From contig JAQGDQ010001592.1 in the NCBI GenBank assembly GCA_030141605.1, forward strand, positions 5,001 to 33,388: a stretch of DNA of 28,388 bases, read 5' to 3'. The notes under the pieces are model-generated. The model saw nothing but the letters and a program-made list of their open reading frames with translations. It had not been told where the DNA came from and did not search any database. This DNA is from Tubiluchus corallicola (Eukaryota > Priapulida > Priapulimorpha > Priapulimorphida > Tubiluchidae). Within the stretch, counting starts at the first letter, position 1. Every line of letters starts with the position of its first letter. Positions 1 through 12,600 of the stretch are shown here, in pieces. A program made the position numbers and the translations under genes.

Positions 1-153
1 GACTGATTACATGAGAAAAGAAGCCACTTTTATTACACGTATACATTGCACACAGAGCCAGACTTTTGGGGCGCCCAGACGAAGCCACCTCTAATTTATT
101 TAAACATGATTTTTACGCCAGCAACATTTGCATAGCTGGCAGCCCCCATATTT

Positions 154-234
154 CAAATAAAGAGCTTCAAACAAGGGCCCTTTGTCTCAAATAAAAGGCC
201 TCAAACAGAGAACATTTCTCTCAAATGAGAAGCC
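154..234. repeat. Degenerate 34-bp tandem repeat
   Basis: CAAATAAAGAGCTTCAAACA at 154, CAAATAAAAGGCCTCAAACA at 188 and CAAATGAGAAGCC at 222 recur at exactly 34-bp spacing, about 2.4 copies. The rest of 1-469 lies in SMG7 intron 7 and shows no exon I can recognise. Confidence 0.75.
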
Positions 235-469
235 ACTCTAAAATTGGATTTTCAGACTTCCTGGCTTCTCTTTCAAAGTTGAAATTTTATTTTAAGTTAA
301 CATGAGGGACCCTTGTAGAGGGTGCCTAGGCTGCAGCCTATACGACCCTATAAGGTAATCTAGCCCTGGTTGTGCAGGTGTACTGGCAAAACATTACTCG
401 CATGTTACATAACAAATCAGCATTCACTTAAGGTGTTACGGTCAAGATGTTGAAGCTTTAATTACTCAC

Positions 470-623
470 TGACTATTGGTCATTTTAGCGTAAAATTTCT
501 CCAGGTTCGTAGCCGCAACAGGAAACGGATGTTTAACTGAGATGCTGTAGATGTAGTAAAAGACAGTTGCCAGTTTATCACCTTTGCCACTTTCTAGGAT
601 AGCTAGTTGATTGTAAGGTTGAC
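470..623 (-). CDS. SMG7: SMG7 coding exon 7
   Basis: This 154-bp exon begins with GT completing Gly192, has 50 codons, and ends with CA before donor GTGAGT. The acceptor is TTTCTCTTAG. It encodes QPYNQLAILESGKGDKLATV, FYYIYSISVK and HPFPVAATNLEKFYAKMTNS, matching the SMG7 segment after the 14-3-3-like core. The next exon must begin with one base finishing a His or Gln codon. I found no such exon in 1-468. Confidence 0.95.
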
Positions 624-3600
624 CTAAGAGAAACACAAAACTTTAATGAAATCTAATCATTAAAAATCACATATAAGAACAACGAGTAGAAATAGCTACT
701 TGTTATTGTGGCTAAAAATGTTCACATTCAAATAGATCATTCTACGCACTTACAAGCTGGAATGCAATACTCAAACACCAAACGAAATATCGACCAGAGA
801 TGCTAGAACAGTTTATCAAGGACATCCCTCAACAATGAGCCACTGAACCAGCAGGGGTATACCCAGCACTCGTTGTTCTGATAACTTTTGTTCGCGTGGT
901 GGTATCGCCTGTTCATTTTCGTTGTCACTGAGTAATTTTGATGTATTGTAATTATGAACACTTGATCTAAGCCTCAGTTGTTTATTATATACACCACATG
1001 CAGCATAATCGCTATTTGTTGCGTTTAAACTAAAAAAACCGCTAAACTACGTCTTTACTGAAAGTAGATGGCTGTAAATTGTTAGCAGACATTTCTGCAG
1101 CAATAGCGCTATCTTTGCGCACTGCTTGTTACAAAGAGTCACAGAGTGAAGACTGCCGGTATTGCTTGAGCTACAAGCATGGCAGCATAAAAACTAAGAA
1201 ACAATTTTGTACATTTCTGAACATTTTCAGACAAATCTTTCAAATTCTTTAAAAAAATAAACATTTCTCACGTAATTAAACTGCTATGTATTTTTTAAAA
1301 TCTGTGCGCACTCGATAGTTTTAATATAGAAAAACAGAAATGCAAACAGTGTGACACCCGACCAGCATTTTTGCCGGGATCTACGGAACTTGATCTGGTA
1401 CATCGCTATTCAGTGCCATGAACTCACCATTAAATGGGACGATATTCACCGCCCAATGTCTACAATAGACGTGACGGGCATATGATGATGATGAAAATTA
1501 CCAAATCTCCGGAACTTGATCTGATACATTGCTATTAAAAACCCATGAACTCACCATTAAATGGGACGATATTCACCGCATGCCTGTAGTATGACTCAGC
1601 TTGTTGCATCTGATTTCTGTACCTCGCTGAATAAACAAATATCAATATAAACAAATGCGTACATTATTGGACACAGCAGTCGAATTATTATTACAATAAA
1701 TACTTCAAAAATGCTGAAAGACCAGTTCAGGTGTCCCAGAAAAAATCAAATTTCTATCAGACTCTAGCAACCTTGCATTAGCTTATCAAATACGTTAATA
1801 CAGTCTAGCCTAGTTATCTCGCCACTGTCCGTCTAGGGCAAATTTTTGGCGAGAGGCGAGTATGGCGAGATAACGGGAATACAACGAAGTTAGTCTATAT
1901 GTATATACATAATAGTTGATTAACATAGTGTTCCTCTATGTACATATAAAATATATTTCGCATTATGATACCTATCAACATTAAATCAGAAATGAAAAAA
2001 TGTCATAAAAATAATCTTAGAATGTTATATCCTATACTTCTCCGGCTAACAGTGTCACCAAATTTCGCACTAAATACAGTAGCAATTTCCTGCTGTCTTT
2101 GAAGAATTATTCGTATGATAAATACAAATTTCCTTTTTTTGTTCAGGATTAAGACAAAACAGTTTTCGCTTCAGAGACATCATGTAAAGTTGCTCACACT
2201 TTGTGGAAACTCAAACTTAAACGCAGCTTTGGTGTTATAGAGTAAGGATATCGGTGACGCTTTAGTTTCTCTGCGCATTAACCAACCACAGCACTCCTAA
2301 TCTAATCCTGGTGAGACACACACTAGATTAATTATGTCTGTCTATCGAGTACAGCAGCATTGTCTACATACCGCGGATATATTGATCGACACGCGGTATA
2401 TGTATTGATCGATTCACCTCTGAGTTTGTCTGTTTGGCGACATAACGAATATAGTTTACATAAGCACTCATCCTAGCATGACGTGGCGAGGGCGAGAAGC
2501 GAGGGTGGCGACTTAACGAGGTAAATATCAAAGCAGGAAATCCGTCCTGGTACTTTCTATGGCTAGAGATGAGTTTGGCGGCATAACGAGGGACGAGATA
2601 ACGAGGCTAGACTGTACTGTTTCTAACTATTGTAGATAAATACACAGATAGACAAGTTACATACTAGATATCATTTGTACATAGAGTAATATGCTCACCT
2701 ATATCTCCAAGATGAACTAAACAATGTTGACAAATGTACATGCAAGACTGTCTTCTTGGTTCAGTAATAACATCCCTAACAGCTGCACTCAAGTCTGTTT
2801 AAAACACAATCAAAAATGATATTAAAAATCTCTTTATGCTGACGAAAACATAAATTATTCTCGATTATTATTATTACATACATTGAATATGTATCTGTAG
2901 TGTTGTAATAGATTAATCATAAACTATTGACCAGCTCTGAATGGGCTCTAGATTAAATTTGTTGTTAAATGAAGGTATTTATTTTATACAAAATGAAATA
3001 TAAGAAGACAAATTCTACAAGAATTACTGCTTACTAGTGTTTTCATCGGGTACCTGAATAATTACCCACATTGTTAATTGCTCGAGCAGTTCCAACAATG
3101 AAAATGCACAAGTTATTTGTAATACAGTATCAATTGTTTGAGAATTTAAAATTTAAATGTGACCTTCTTCTGTGCAGTTCTATAGCGGATGCCTGCTATC
3201 AGTCTATGAACTGTGGCATAGGCAGTGCACCAGTCTATGAACTGTGGCATAGGCAGTGCACCAGTCTATGAACTGTGGCATAGGCAGTGCACCAGGCTAT
3301 GAACTGTGGCATAGGCAGTGCACCAGACCAACAGTCACTAGGGGGATGGCAGATCAAACCATTTTTGTCACAGGGGTGACTTACAAAAACAAACTATGAT
3401 TTTTTTTACCAAAAGGTTAATTATCCAAATGAGATAGTTCATTAACCTTTAGAAACCTATGTCAGACCATTAATAAAGATGTAAATAAACGGAATGTTAA
3501 GTTGAACAAAACACAAAAAAAGATAATATAGATTATTTTATTCCCCTAAACCCTACGCCGCATTAATAGTGCTCAGTGCAGTACTGCCTAGGCTGACATA

Positions 3601-6600
3601 CGTAGCTGATACATTGGCAAAGTGTGAAATTAAGTACAGCTGATAAAACCATGTGACAAAATATAGTGTGGAGGGGACCAGCTTTCGTGACTCACAGCTC
3701 GAGTGTTCAGGCTTTCAGGGTGTAATAAATGAATGATTGTTGTTAAAAGAACAGTTCAGTTAGTTAAAATGTACCAGTGGTTGTTTTTATTTGTGAATAT
3801 TAATGATTACAGTTTCTTCACTGCTGCTGAATCTTAACAATCGGGTACCCGACAAATATAAGAAATAGGATACCCGAGTCTAATTTTTCCCACCTGTGTA
3901 GACACTACTGCTCACATTTGTACTGTGTTTAATTTTTTATTGAAAAGTAAAATCTAATTGTAGCACAACAATATAAAATGAGAGACATAAATTGATTTTG
4001 CAGACAGCTTTTTTAAACAAGAGCTTCATTACTACACCCAACTGTTGAAAAAATCCCTGTCAAAACCCAGTATAGAAGCTCATTAAATAACTGCCTTCAT
4101 TACTGTTGAAGCACATACGGGTTGAGCATAAAAAAATCAACAATTACTTACCGCTTATGATACCAAGAGCCGCTGACGATCTGCGTCTTGGCAAGTCAAT
4201 ATTGTAAACACAACATAGGACTTGTAGCAACTAAAAAGTGAAACAGAATGAGTTATAAACACAACATAGGACTTGTAGCAACTAAAAAGTGAAACAGAAT
4301 GAGTTATAAACACAACATAGGACTTGTAGCAACTAAAAAGTGAAACAGAATGAGTTGTAAACACAACATAGGACTTTAAGTAGCTAAAAAGTGAAACAGA
4401 ATGAGTTATAAACACAACATAGGACTTGTAGCAGCTAAAAAGTGAAACAGAATGAGTTATAAAAACAACATAGGACTTGTAGCAGCTAAAAAGTGAAACG
4501 GAATGAGTTATAAACACAACATAGGACTTGTAGCAGCTAAAAAGTGAAACAGAATGAGTTATAAACACAACATAGGACTTGTAGCAGCTAAAAAGTGAAA
4601 CGGAATGAGTTATAAACACAACATAGGACTCGTAGCAACTAAAAAGTGAAACGGAATGAGTTATAAACACAACATAGGACTCGTAGCAACTAAAAAGTGA
4701 AACAGAATGAGTTATAAACACAACATAGGACTCGTAGCAACTAAAAAGTGAAACAGAATGAGTTATAAACACAACATAGGACTCGTAGCAGCTAAAAAGT
4801 GAAACAGAATGAGTTATAAACACAACATAGGACTTGTAGCAGCTAAAAAGTGAAACGGAATGAGTTATAAACACAACATAGGACTTGTAGCAGCTAAAAA
4901 GTGAAACGGAATGAGTTATAAACACAACATAGGACTCGTAGCAACTAAAAAGTGAAACGGAATGAGTTATAAACACAACATAGGACTCGTAGCAGCTAAA
5001 AAGTGAAACAGAATGAGTTATAAACACAACATAGGACTCGTAGCAGCTAAAAAGTGAAACAGAATGAGTTATAAAAACAACATAGGACTCGTAGCAGCTA
5101 AAAAGTGAAACAGAATGAGTTATAAACACAACATAGGACTTGTAGCAACTAAAAAGTGAAACAGAATGAGTTATAAACACAACATAGGACTTGTAGCAGC
5201 TAAAAAGTGAAACAGAATGAGTTATAAACACAACATAGGACTCGTAGCAGCTAAAAAGTGAAACAGAATGAGTTATAAACACAACATAGGACTCGTAGCA
5301 GCTAAAAAGTGAAACAAAATGAGTTATAAACACAACATAGGACTGGTAGCAGCTAAAAAGTGAAACAGAATGAGTTATAAACACAACATAGGATGAGTTA
5401 TAAACACAACATAGGACTTGTAGCAGCTAAAAAGTGAAACAGAATGAGTTATAAACACAACATAGGACTTGTAGCAGCTAAAAAGTGAAACAGAATGAGT
5501 TATAAACACAACATAGGACTTGTAGCAACTAAAAAGTGAAACAGAATGAGTTATAAACACAACATAGGACTTGTAGCAACTAAAAAGTGAAACAGAATGA
5601 GTTATAAACACAACATAGGACTTGTAGCAACTAAAAAGTGAAACAGAATGAGTTATAAACACAACATAGGACTTGTAGCAGCTAAAAAGTGAAACAGAAT
5701 GAGTTATAAACACAACATAGGACTTGTAGCAACTAAAAAGTGAAACAGAATGAGTTATAAACACAACATAGGACTTGTAGCAACTAAAAAGTGAAACAGA
5801 ATGAGTTATAAACACAACATAGGACTTGTAGCAACTAAAAAGTGAAACAGAATGAGTTATAAACACAACATAGGACTTGTAGCAACTAAAAAGTGAAACA
5901 GAATGAGTTATAAACACAACATAGGACTTGTAGCAGCTAAAAAGTGAAACAGAATGAGTTATAAACACAACATAGGACTTGTAGCAGCTAAAAAGTGAAA
6001 CGGAATGAGTTATAAACACAACATACGACTTGTAGCAACTAAAAAGTGAAACAGAATGAGTTATAAACACAACATACGACTTGTAGCAACTAAAAAGTGA
6101 AACAGAATGAGTTATAAACACAACATAGGACTTGTAGCAGCTAAAAAGTGAAACAGAATGAGTTATAAACACAACATAGGACTTGTAGCAACTAAAAAGT
6201 GAAACAGAATGAGTTATAAACACAACATAGGACTTGTAGCAGCTAAAAAGTGAAACAGAATGAGTTATAAACACAACATAGGACTTGTAGCAACTAAAAA
6301 GTGAAACAGAATGAGTTATAAACACAACATAGGACTTGTAGCAGCTAAAAAGTGAAACAGAATGAGTTATAAACACAACATAGGACTTGTAGCAGCTAAA
6401 AAGTGAAACAGAATGAGTTATAAACACAACATAGGACTTGTAGCAACTAAAAAGTGAAACAGAATGAGTTATAAACACAACATAGGACTTGTAGCAACTA
6501 AAAAGTGAAACAGAATGAGTTATAAACACAACATAGGACTTGTAGCAGCTAAAAAGTGAAACAGAATGAGTTATAAACACAACATAGGACTTGTAGCAAC

Positions 6601-9600
6601 TAAAAAGTGAAACAGAATGAGTTATAAACACAACATAGGACTTGTAGCAGCTAAAAAGTGAAACAGAATGAGTTATAAACACAACATAGGACTTGTAGCA
6701 GCTAAAAAGTGAAACAGAATGAGTTATAAACACAACATAGGACTTGTAGCAGCTAAAAAGTGAAACAGAATGAGGTATAAACACGTTCATCAATTACAAA
6801 TGTTGCTGTTAAAAATCACATGAAAAATCGATTACAGATAAAGTAAAATTACATGACAAAAACAAACAGAATTACATTTTGTTAAACACACTCACTGACT
6901 CACACTGTTTGGTGCAATATAATTAGTCTGTGTGAGACTAATTTTGAAACCAACTTTTCAACGCGAACTATGAAAATTAGTCTATGTTAGACTAATTTCC
7001 CACATAGACTAATTTCATAGAATGTTTTCTATTCAATATGGAATTTATTTTTAGTGAAATTCAAATGACAGGTACAATGTTTTGCTTTTCAATCAGAATC
7101 TTCTTCAGTGGACTCAAACTCTGAGCTGCAACAACTGGTCTGCAATTGAACTTTTCTCAGATAGAAGTTTCTTCATCAACCGACTCATGATTGCACTCTT
7201 TTCGGATTTTTTGCTATTATTTCCTGTAACACTGGGTGCATTGGAGTTGTAATCCATTTGCCATTCTCATCCAGTGCCAGGCCAGTACGTATCATTGCAT
7301 TCCTGGCAAAAGTCATGTCGTGTTCGTCTTGCTAAGCATTTGCTGTATGCGCAGAGCCGACTGCCAGATTGCATAATCCTTTGTTTCATGTGTTCAAGAC
7401 CCATGCTCAGGGATGAGAATTTTGTGCGGATACGCGGAATTACAAGTTTTTGGAAGAGTTTAGTGCCATTTTTGTAAATCGCGTAAATTTGTTGAAAAAA
7501 TTTTTACGGACCCAGTGCATTATTTCACAAGCTGGCCGCTAGTTGGCAGGCCGTCACTTTGTTTACTTCACGTACATCAGTGTAACCATGTGTATATCTC
7601 GATGTATAAAATATAGAATCAATTGTGCGGAGTTATTTGAGTCAATTGCAGACAGTTTTTATAAACTTTTGCATAGGAGTGGTCAGTACTTAGGCGTTTT
7701 TGAAACAATTAGGTATCATGTATCCTTGATAGTTGGGTATTTGAAATTATGCATGAAACAAGGTAATTGATATTTTAAGTCCAGTTAGAGGCTCTCTATG
7801 GTCACAAAATTGCAATTTGTTGCTGATTCCAAGGGGGCTTTGATAGAGGCCTACACAGCCATCAAACCCCCCGGCTTGTTTTAGAGTTTTTTGCAATTTG
7901 TCATTCTCATCCCTGCCTAAGCTGTGCAGTTCAACACAGACCAATTATTCACTCATACTAATTAGGCCAAACAGTGTGAGTAAAATTACTGGTGTATTGC
8001 ATTCAACCTGTAATCTAAGAAATACTGGAGATTATAAGCACTCTGAATGTTTGTCAAGAATCACTTTAATCAAACAAGCTGTTTTAAAGAATAGTTAAGC
8101 AAACAGACCTGCATGTAAAAACCACTTGCTGTCTCAAGAAACAAAACTAAACTCGACTGCACCTCTCCCCTCTTCGCATTCTTCTTATCCTTCCCCTGCT
8201 GCTGCAGCCATGTTATTTGATTCTTAAATGCAAAGTTCCACCTAGTAAAAAAATATCATCCAGATTAGATAAGATCGAAACGGTAAAAGCTACAAAAAAA
8301 TGTCCAAGTCTTTTCTAATTATAGATGCAAATACAAGCAAATCAATGCAACAAAACATATGTATTAATACATACAAGACTTTTCCACAGTAGGTGCCGCC
8401 TAATAGACTCACTTTGGAACAGAAGTATTTTGACCCAATTAACCAACTGATTCAATTAGCCAACAAGTGTAAGTATTACTACTATAGACATACTAGCTTA
8501 GTGTGCACTGTAAAGGCTTTTAATGAATTTCAGAAACCAAGTAATGCCTAAACTCCTATGTAGTGATATAAAAAACGGTACTTAACATGATTGTTTCCAT
8601 GTATATTATAGGACAAAGGCAAACGAAAATGATACAAAAGTGATAAAAGCTTATCAGTCACGTGAAAGTGTCTTATTGAAGCACATCAAGCAAAAATAAT
8701 GAGTCAATTATGCAGAGTTATTTGAGTCTATTATCAACAGTTTTTGTACACACTTGAACAGGAGCGGCACCAGGCAATTTTTAGTCATTAGAGCAACTGA
8801 GTCTATTAACTGTGAGTCTAATAAAAGGCGCCTACTGGATTACTAAAAAGATATTAAAAAGAGACTAAACACATTCAAAAATGACTACATTCAGTAAGAA
8901 AATTTAAACTGCAACATTACGTACAAATCTTGTTCAGACTTCTTGTCAAGTGCATACTCCAAATCTGTGATTAAGAGTTGCTGGTAAATGTCTTGTAGTC
9001 GTAATCTGCTTGTCCAAGCTTCGACAGAATTGGCAGCACTTTTGCTTATGTTAGCTTTTAAAAACTCTGCCTGCCTGTAAAATTGTAAGGCAATGTTACG
9101 TTCCAGTTTTCTAGATTTCACATCATATTATGGTTTGAAGGACATTAAAGCACGCATCAAATTAATAAGAAGAAACAAAAGAAAAAGAAAACGCAAGCAC
9201 CCTAATACAAATGATACAAAAACACTTTAAAATGAAGTTGCAGTGTGTCTGGGCTAAACTGGTTAATAGACTAGAAGACCATCTTGACACAAATGGCACA
9301 ACTATTAGGAAAGATTAATGGACTTCCTGTGAACAGTAAAAGCACTCGCATATAATCAATTTAAGATTAAAAACGACTAGCCGAAATGTCACACAGAAAC
9401 AATTGGTGGTGATCAAGCTGTTGTACAAATGTACATCTCCTGTGCATCGATACTGAAGTATGCATGTGATCAAGCTGTTGTACAAATGTACATCTCCTGT
9501 GCATTGATACTGAAGTATGCATGTGATCAAGCTGTTATACAAATGTACATCTCCTGTGCATTGATACTGAAGTATGCATGTGATCAAGCTGTTGTACAAA

Positions 9601-12600
9601 TGTACATCTCCTGTGCATTGATACTGAAGTATGCATGTGATCAAGCTGTTGTACAAATGTACATCTCCTGTGCATTGATACTGAAGTATGCATGTGATCA
9701 AGCAGTTGTACAAATTTATGTCTCCTGTGCATCGTTATTGAAGTATGCATGTGATCAAGCTGTTGTACAAATGTACATCTCCTATGCATCGATAGTGAAG
9801 CATGCACATGATCAAGCAGTTGTACAAATGTACATCACCTGTGCATTGATACTGAAGTATGCATGTGATCAAGCTGTTGTACAAATGTACATCTCCTGTG
9901 CATCGATAGTGAAGTATGCATGTGATCAAGCTGTTGTACAAATGTAAATTTCCTGTGCATCAATACTGAAGTATGCATGTGATCAAGCAGTTGTACAAAT
10001 TTATGTCTCCTGTGCATCGTTATTGAAGTATGCATGTGATCAAGCTGTTGTACAAATGTACATCTCCTGTGCATTAATATTGAAGTATGCATGTGATCAA
10101 GCTGTTGTACAAATGTACATCTCCTGTGCATTAATATTGAAGTATGCATGTGATCAAGCTGTTGTACAAATGTACATCTCCTGTGCATCGTTATTGAAGT
10201 ATGCATGTGATCAAGCTGTTGTACAAATGTACATCTCCTGTGCATCGATAGTGAAGTATGCATGTGATCAAGCTGTTGTACAAATGTACATCTCCTGTGC
10301 ATTAATATTGAAGTATGCATGTGATCAAGCTGTTGTACAAATGTACATCTCCTGTGCATTAATATTGAAGTATGCATGTGATCAAGCTGTTGTACAAATG
10401 TACATCTCCTGTGCATCGATAGTGAAGTATGCATGTGATCAAGCTGTTGTACAAATGTACATCTCCTGTGCATTGATACTGAAGTATGCATGTGATCAAG
10501 CTGTTGTACAAATGTACATCTCCTGTGCATTGATACTGAAGTATGCATGTGATCAAGCTGTTGTACAAATGTACATCTCCTGTGCATCGATACTGAAGTA
10601 TGCATGTGATCAAGCTGTTGTACAAATGTACATCTCCTGTGCATCGATACTGAAGTATGCATGTGATCAAGCTGTTGTACAAATGTACATCTCCTGTGCA
10701 TTAATACTGAAGTATGCATGTGATCAAGCTGTTGTACAAATGTACATCTCCTGTGCATCGATACTGAAGTATGCATGTGATCAAGCTGTTGTACAAATGT
10801 ACATCTCCTGTGCATTAATATTGAAGTATGCATGTGATCAAGCTGTTGTACAAATGTACATCTCCTGTGCATTAATATTGAAGTATGCATGTGATCAAGC
10901 TGTTGTACAAATGTACATCTCCTGTGCATCGATAGTGAAGTATGCATGTGATCAAGCTGTTGTACAAATGTACATCTCCTGTGCATCAATATTGAAGTAC
11001 GCTTCCCCATGTGAAATCCACACTAGCTCGTAGAGTGCATCCAAAAAGCGCGCATCACAGTGACAGATGGTAAAGGGCCTGTACACATTAGCTGTGAGAA
11101 AGGTGAGCTAGGACCCAATTCAAGCTCTTAAAATTATCATACGGTATGATCATGTAGATTATGGGACACTTTTTATATTGAAGGAAAATCTTAGAGCAAG
11201 AAGAGGGCACAGCTTCCAAAAGACGGAAGTATTTTTACCAAATGTACTGTGAAATCATGAGGTAGTGAGTATAAACAATTTCAACTCAACGAGTTCTGAC
11301 ATCTGATAACACGCGCAAAATTTTATGCAGCTTTGTAGTACTACTAACTGAAATAGCACTAAAACCACAAACATAACGTGTTAATAATTTACTGACAGAT
11401 AGAGTGCACATTATTATTATTATTATTATGAGTTTATTTCATATAAAAATATACAATTTACAAAGATAAAGATGTTAGTTAAACAGGTAATGCGATATTA
11501 GTAAAGTAACATATTTACAGACATTTAACTTTATAATAACCACACATTGTAGTTCCCTTGTAATTATATTACATTATACAGTGCTGTAAGGAGCTACCAT
11601 GAGTTTATACCATGAGTTTACTGTACATTCAGACCGTTCATATTATTTTTAAATAAGCTTCCACATAAATGGCACTACCAAGCAAGAATGCAATCTACAG
11701 GTGATAACAAGTTACATGTAAAAATAAAATGTATGTAAGTGTGTAAAATTTGTTTAACATTTAATTACATTTGTTGTACTTGATTTCAAACTCAAATACA
11801 TTAGACAAACTTAAAGGCAATAAAGAGAAAAATACAGAAATGTAATAATAATAGCCCTAGTGATATTTAAAAATGATACAGTCAACATATATAGACCTAT
11901 ATACACGGCATGTTTACATACACCTACAATAAAATTTGGGTCAGATGAGACCTTACATGCACTTCTGGAAGTTTAATTGCTGCTTGGATGAGCAACAAAA
12001 TTGAAAATTCGGCATTGATTAGAATTGGCAAAAAATTGGCACAATACTAGACAGTACATATACACGAAAGTTGCGAAATCGCATTGTACCAAACATGTGC
12101 CAACAAATTCATGTTTTCATATCTTTTGATGGTCTCGTTTTTTTCTTATTATGTATTGTCATTCTTTGTACTGATTATACCATATATGGTACCTCGTGAG
12201 TAGAAACAAATAGCATAAATAAAAACCTATTAGAAAACGACTCATGTGAATCAAGAATATATTTTCAAGCGAAAATTAGCGTCTTTCACAATTCAACAGT
12301 CAAAGGCTTGCTGAGGAGGTCAGCAGGTGGTAAATGGAAATAAATTACTCAGTTAGGAAAGTAAGAAAACTAGGCCCAAACAAAAATACATTAATGAAAA
12401 GTGTAGTCTTACCATTTACCGTGACCACTGTAAACACTGCTATAATTTTCGTCTTCAAAATTTTAAGACAAACGCCACACCAACTAAACTCAAATAAATT
12501 TAAACTGAACTGTTTACAAAGGTGTCGTCTAGGTCATTAAATGAATAAGTCTAAATTATAGTAAATAATTAATAATTTGGAAGCGTTTTAATGTTTTACA

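Larger units (their letters stand above)
6898..7981. mobile_element. Inverted-repeat element with broken coding remnant in SMG7 intron 3
   Basis: ACTCACACTGTTTGG at 6898-6912 is repeated exactly in inverse at 7967-7981, with AATTAGT close inside each end. No clean target duplication is visible. On the minus strand around 7080-7410 there are two overlapping broken frames. One has a zinc-finger-like pattern (CAYSKC and FCQEC spaced by nine residues), and the other reads DENGKWITTPMHP. Neither is intact and I cannot assign a family; a piggyBac-type cysteine-rich end was considered. The element adjoins the 51-bp array. Confidence 0.5.

Noticed and set aside
3044-3883. Possible inverted-repeat element bounded by TCGGGTACC-type words
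   Set aside because: Only about 9-10 bp match between the ends and a third similar word lies inside; too weak to call.
4205-6784. CRISPR-like array
   Set aside because: No spacers; the whole 51 bp repeats, and the context is an animal intron.
4155-6793. Two long minus-strand frames encoding a 17-residue repeat (THSVSLFSCYKSYVVFI)
   Set aside because: They follow from the 51-bp period with one stop-free frame. The frame differs from SMG7, and a 28-bp deletion breaks it in the middle. The sequence is explained as intron end plus exon start.
9409-10999. 57-bp repeat as another splice-site amplification
   Set aside because: I compared the unit with the SMG7 exon 1 and exon 2 boundaries and found no match; its AG dinucleotides lack pyrimidine tracts.
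9429-11033. Long frames on both strands across the 57-bp repeat
   Set aside because: Several frames are open at once because the unit is stop-poor and a multiple of three; no start context, splice logic or similarity supports any of them.
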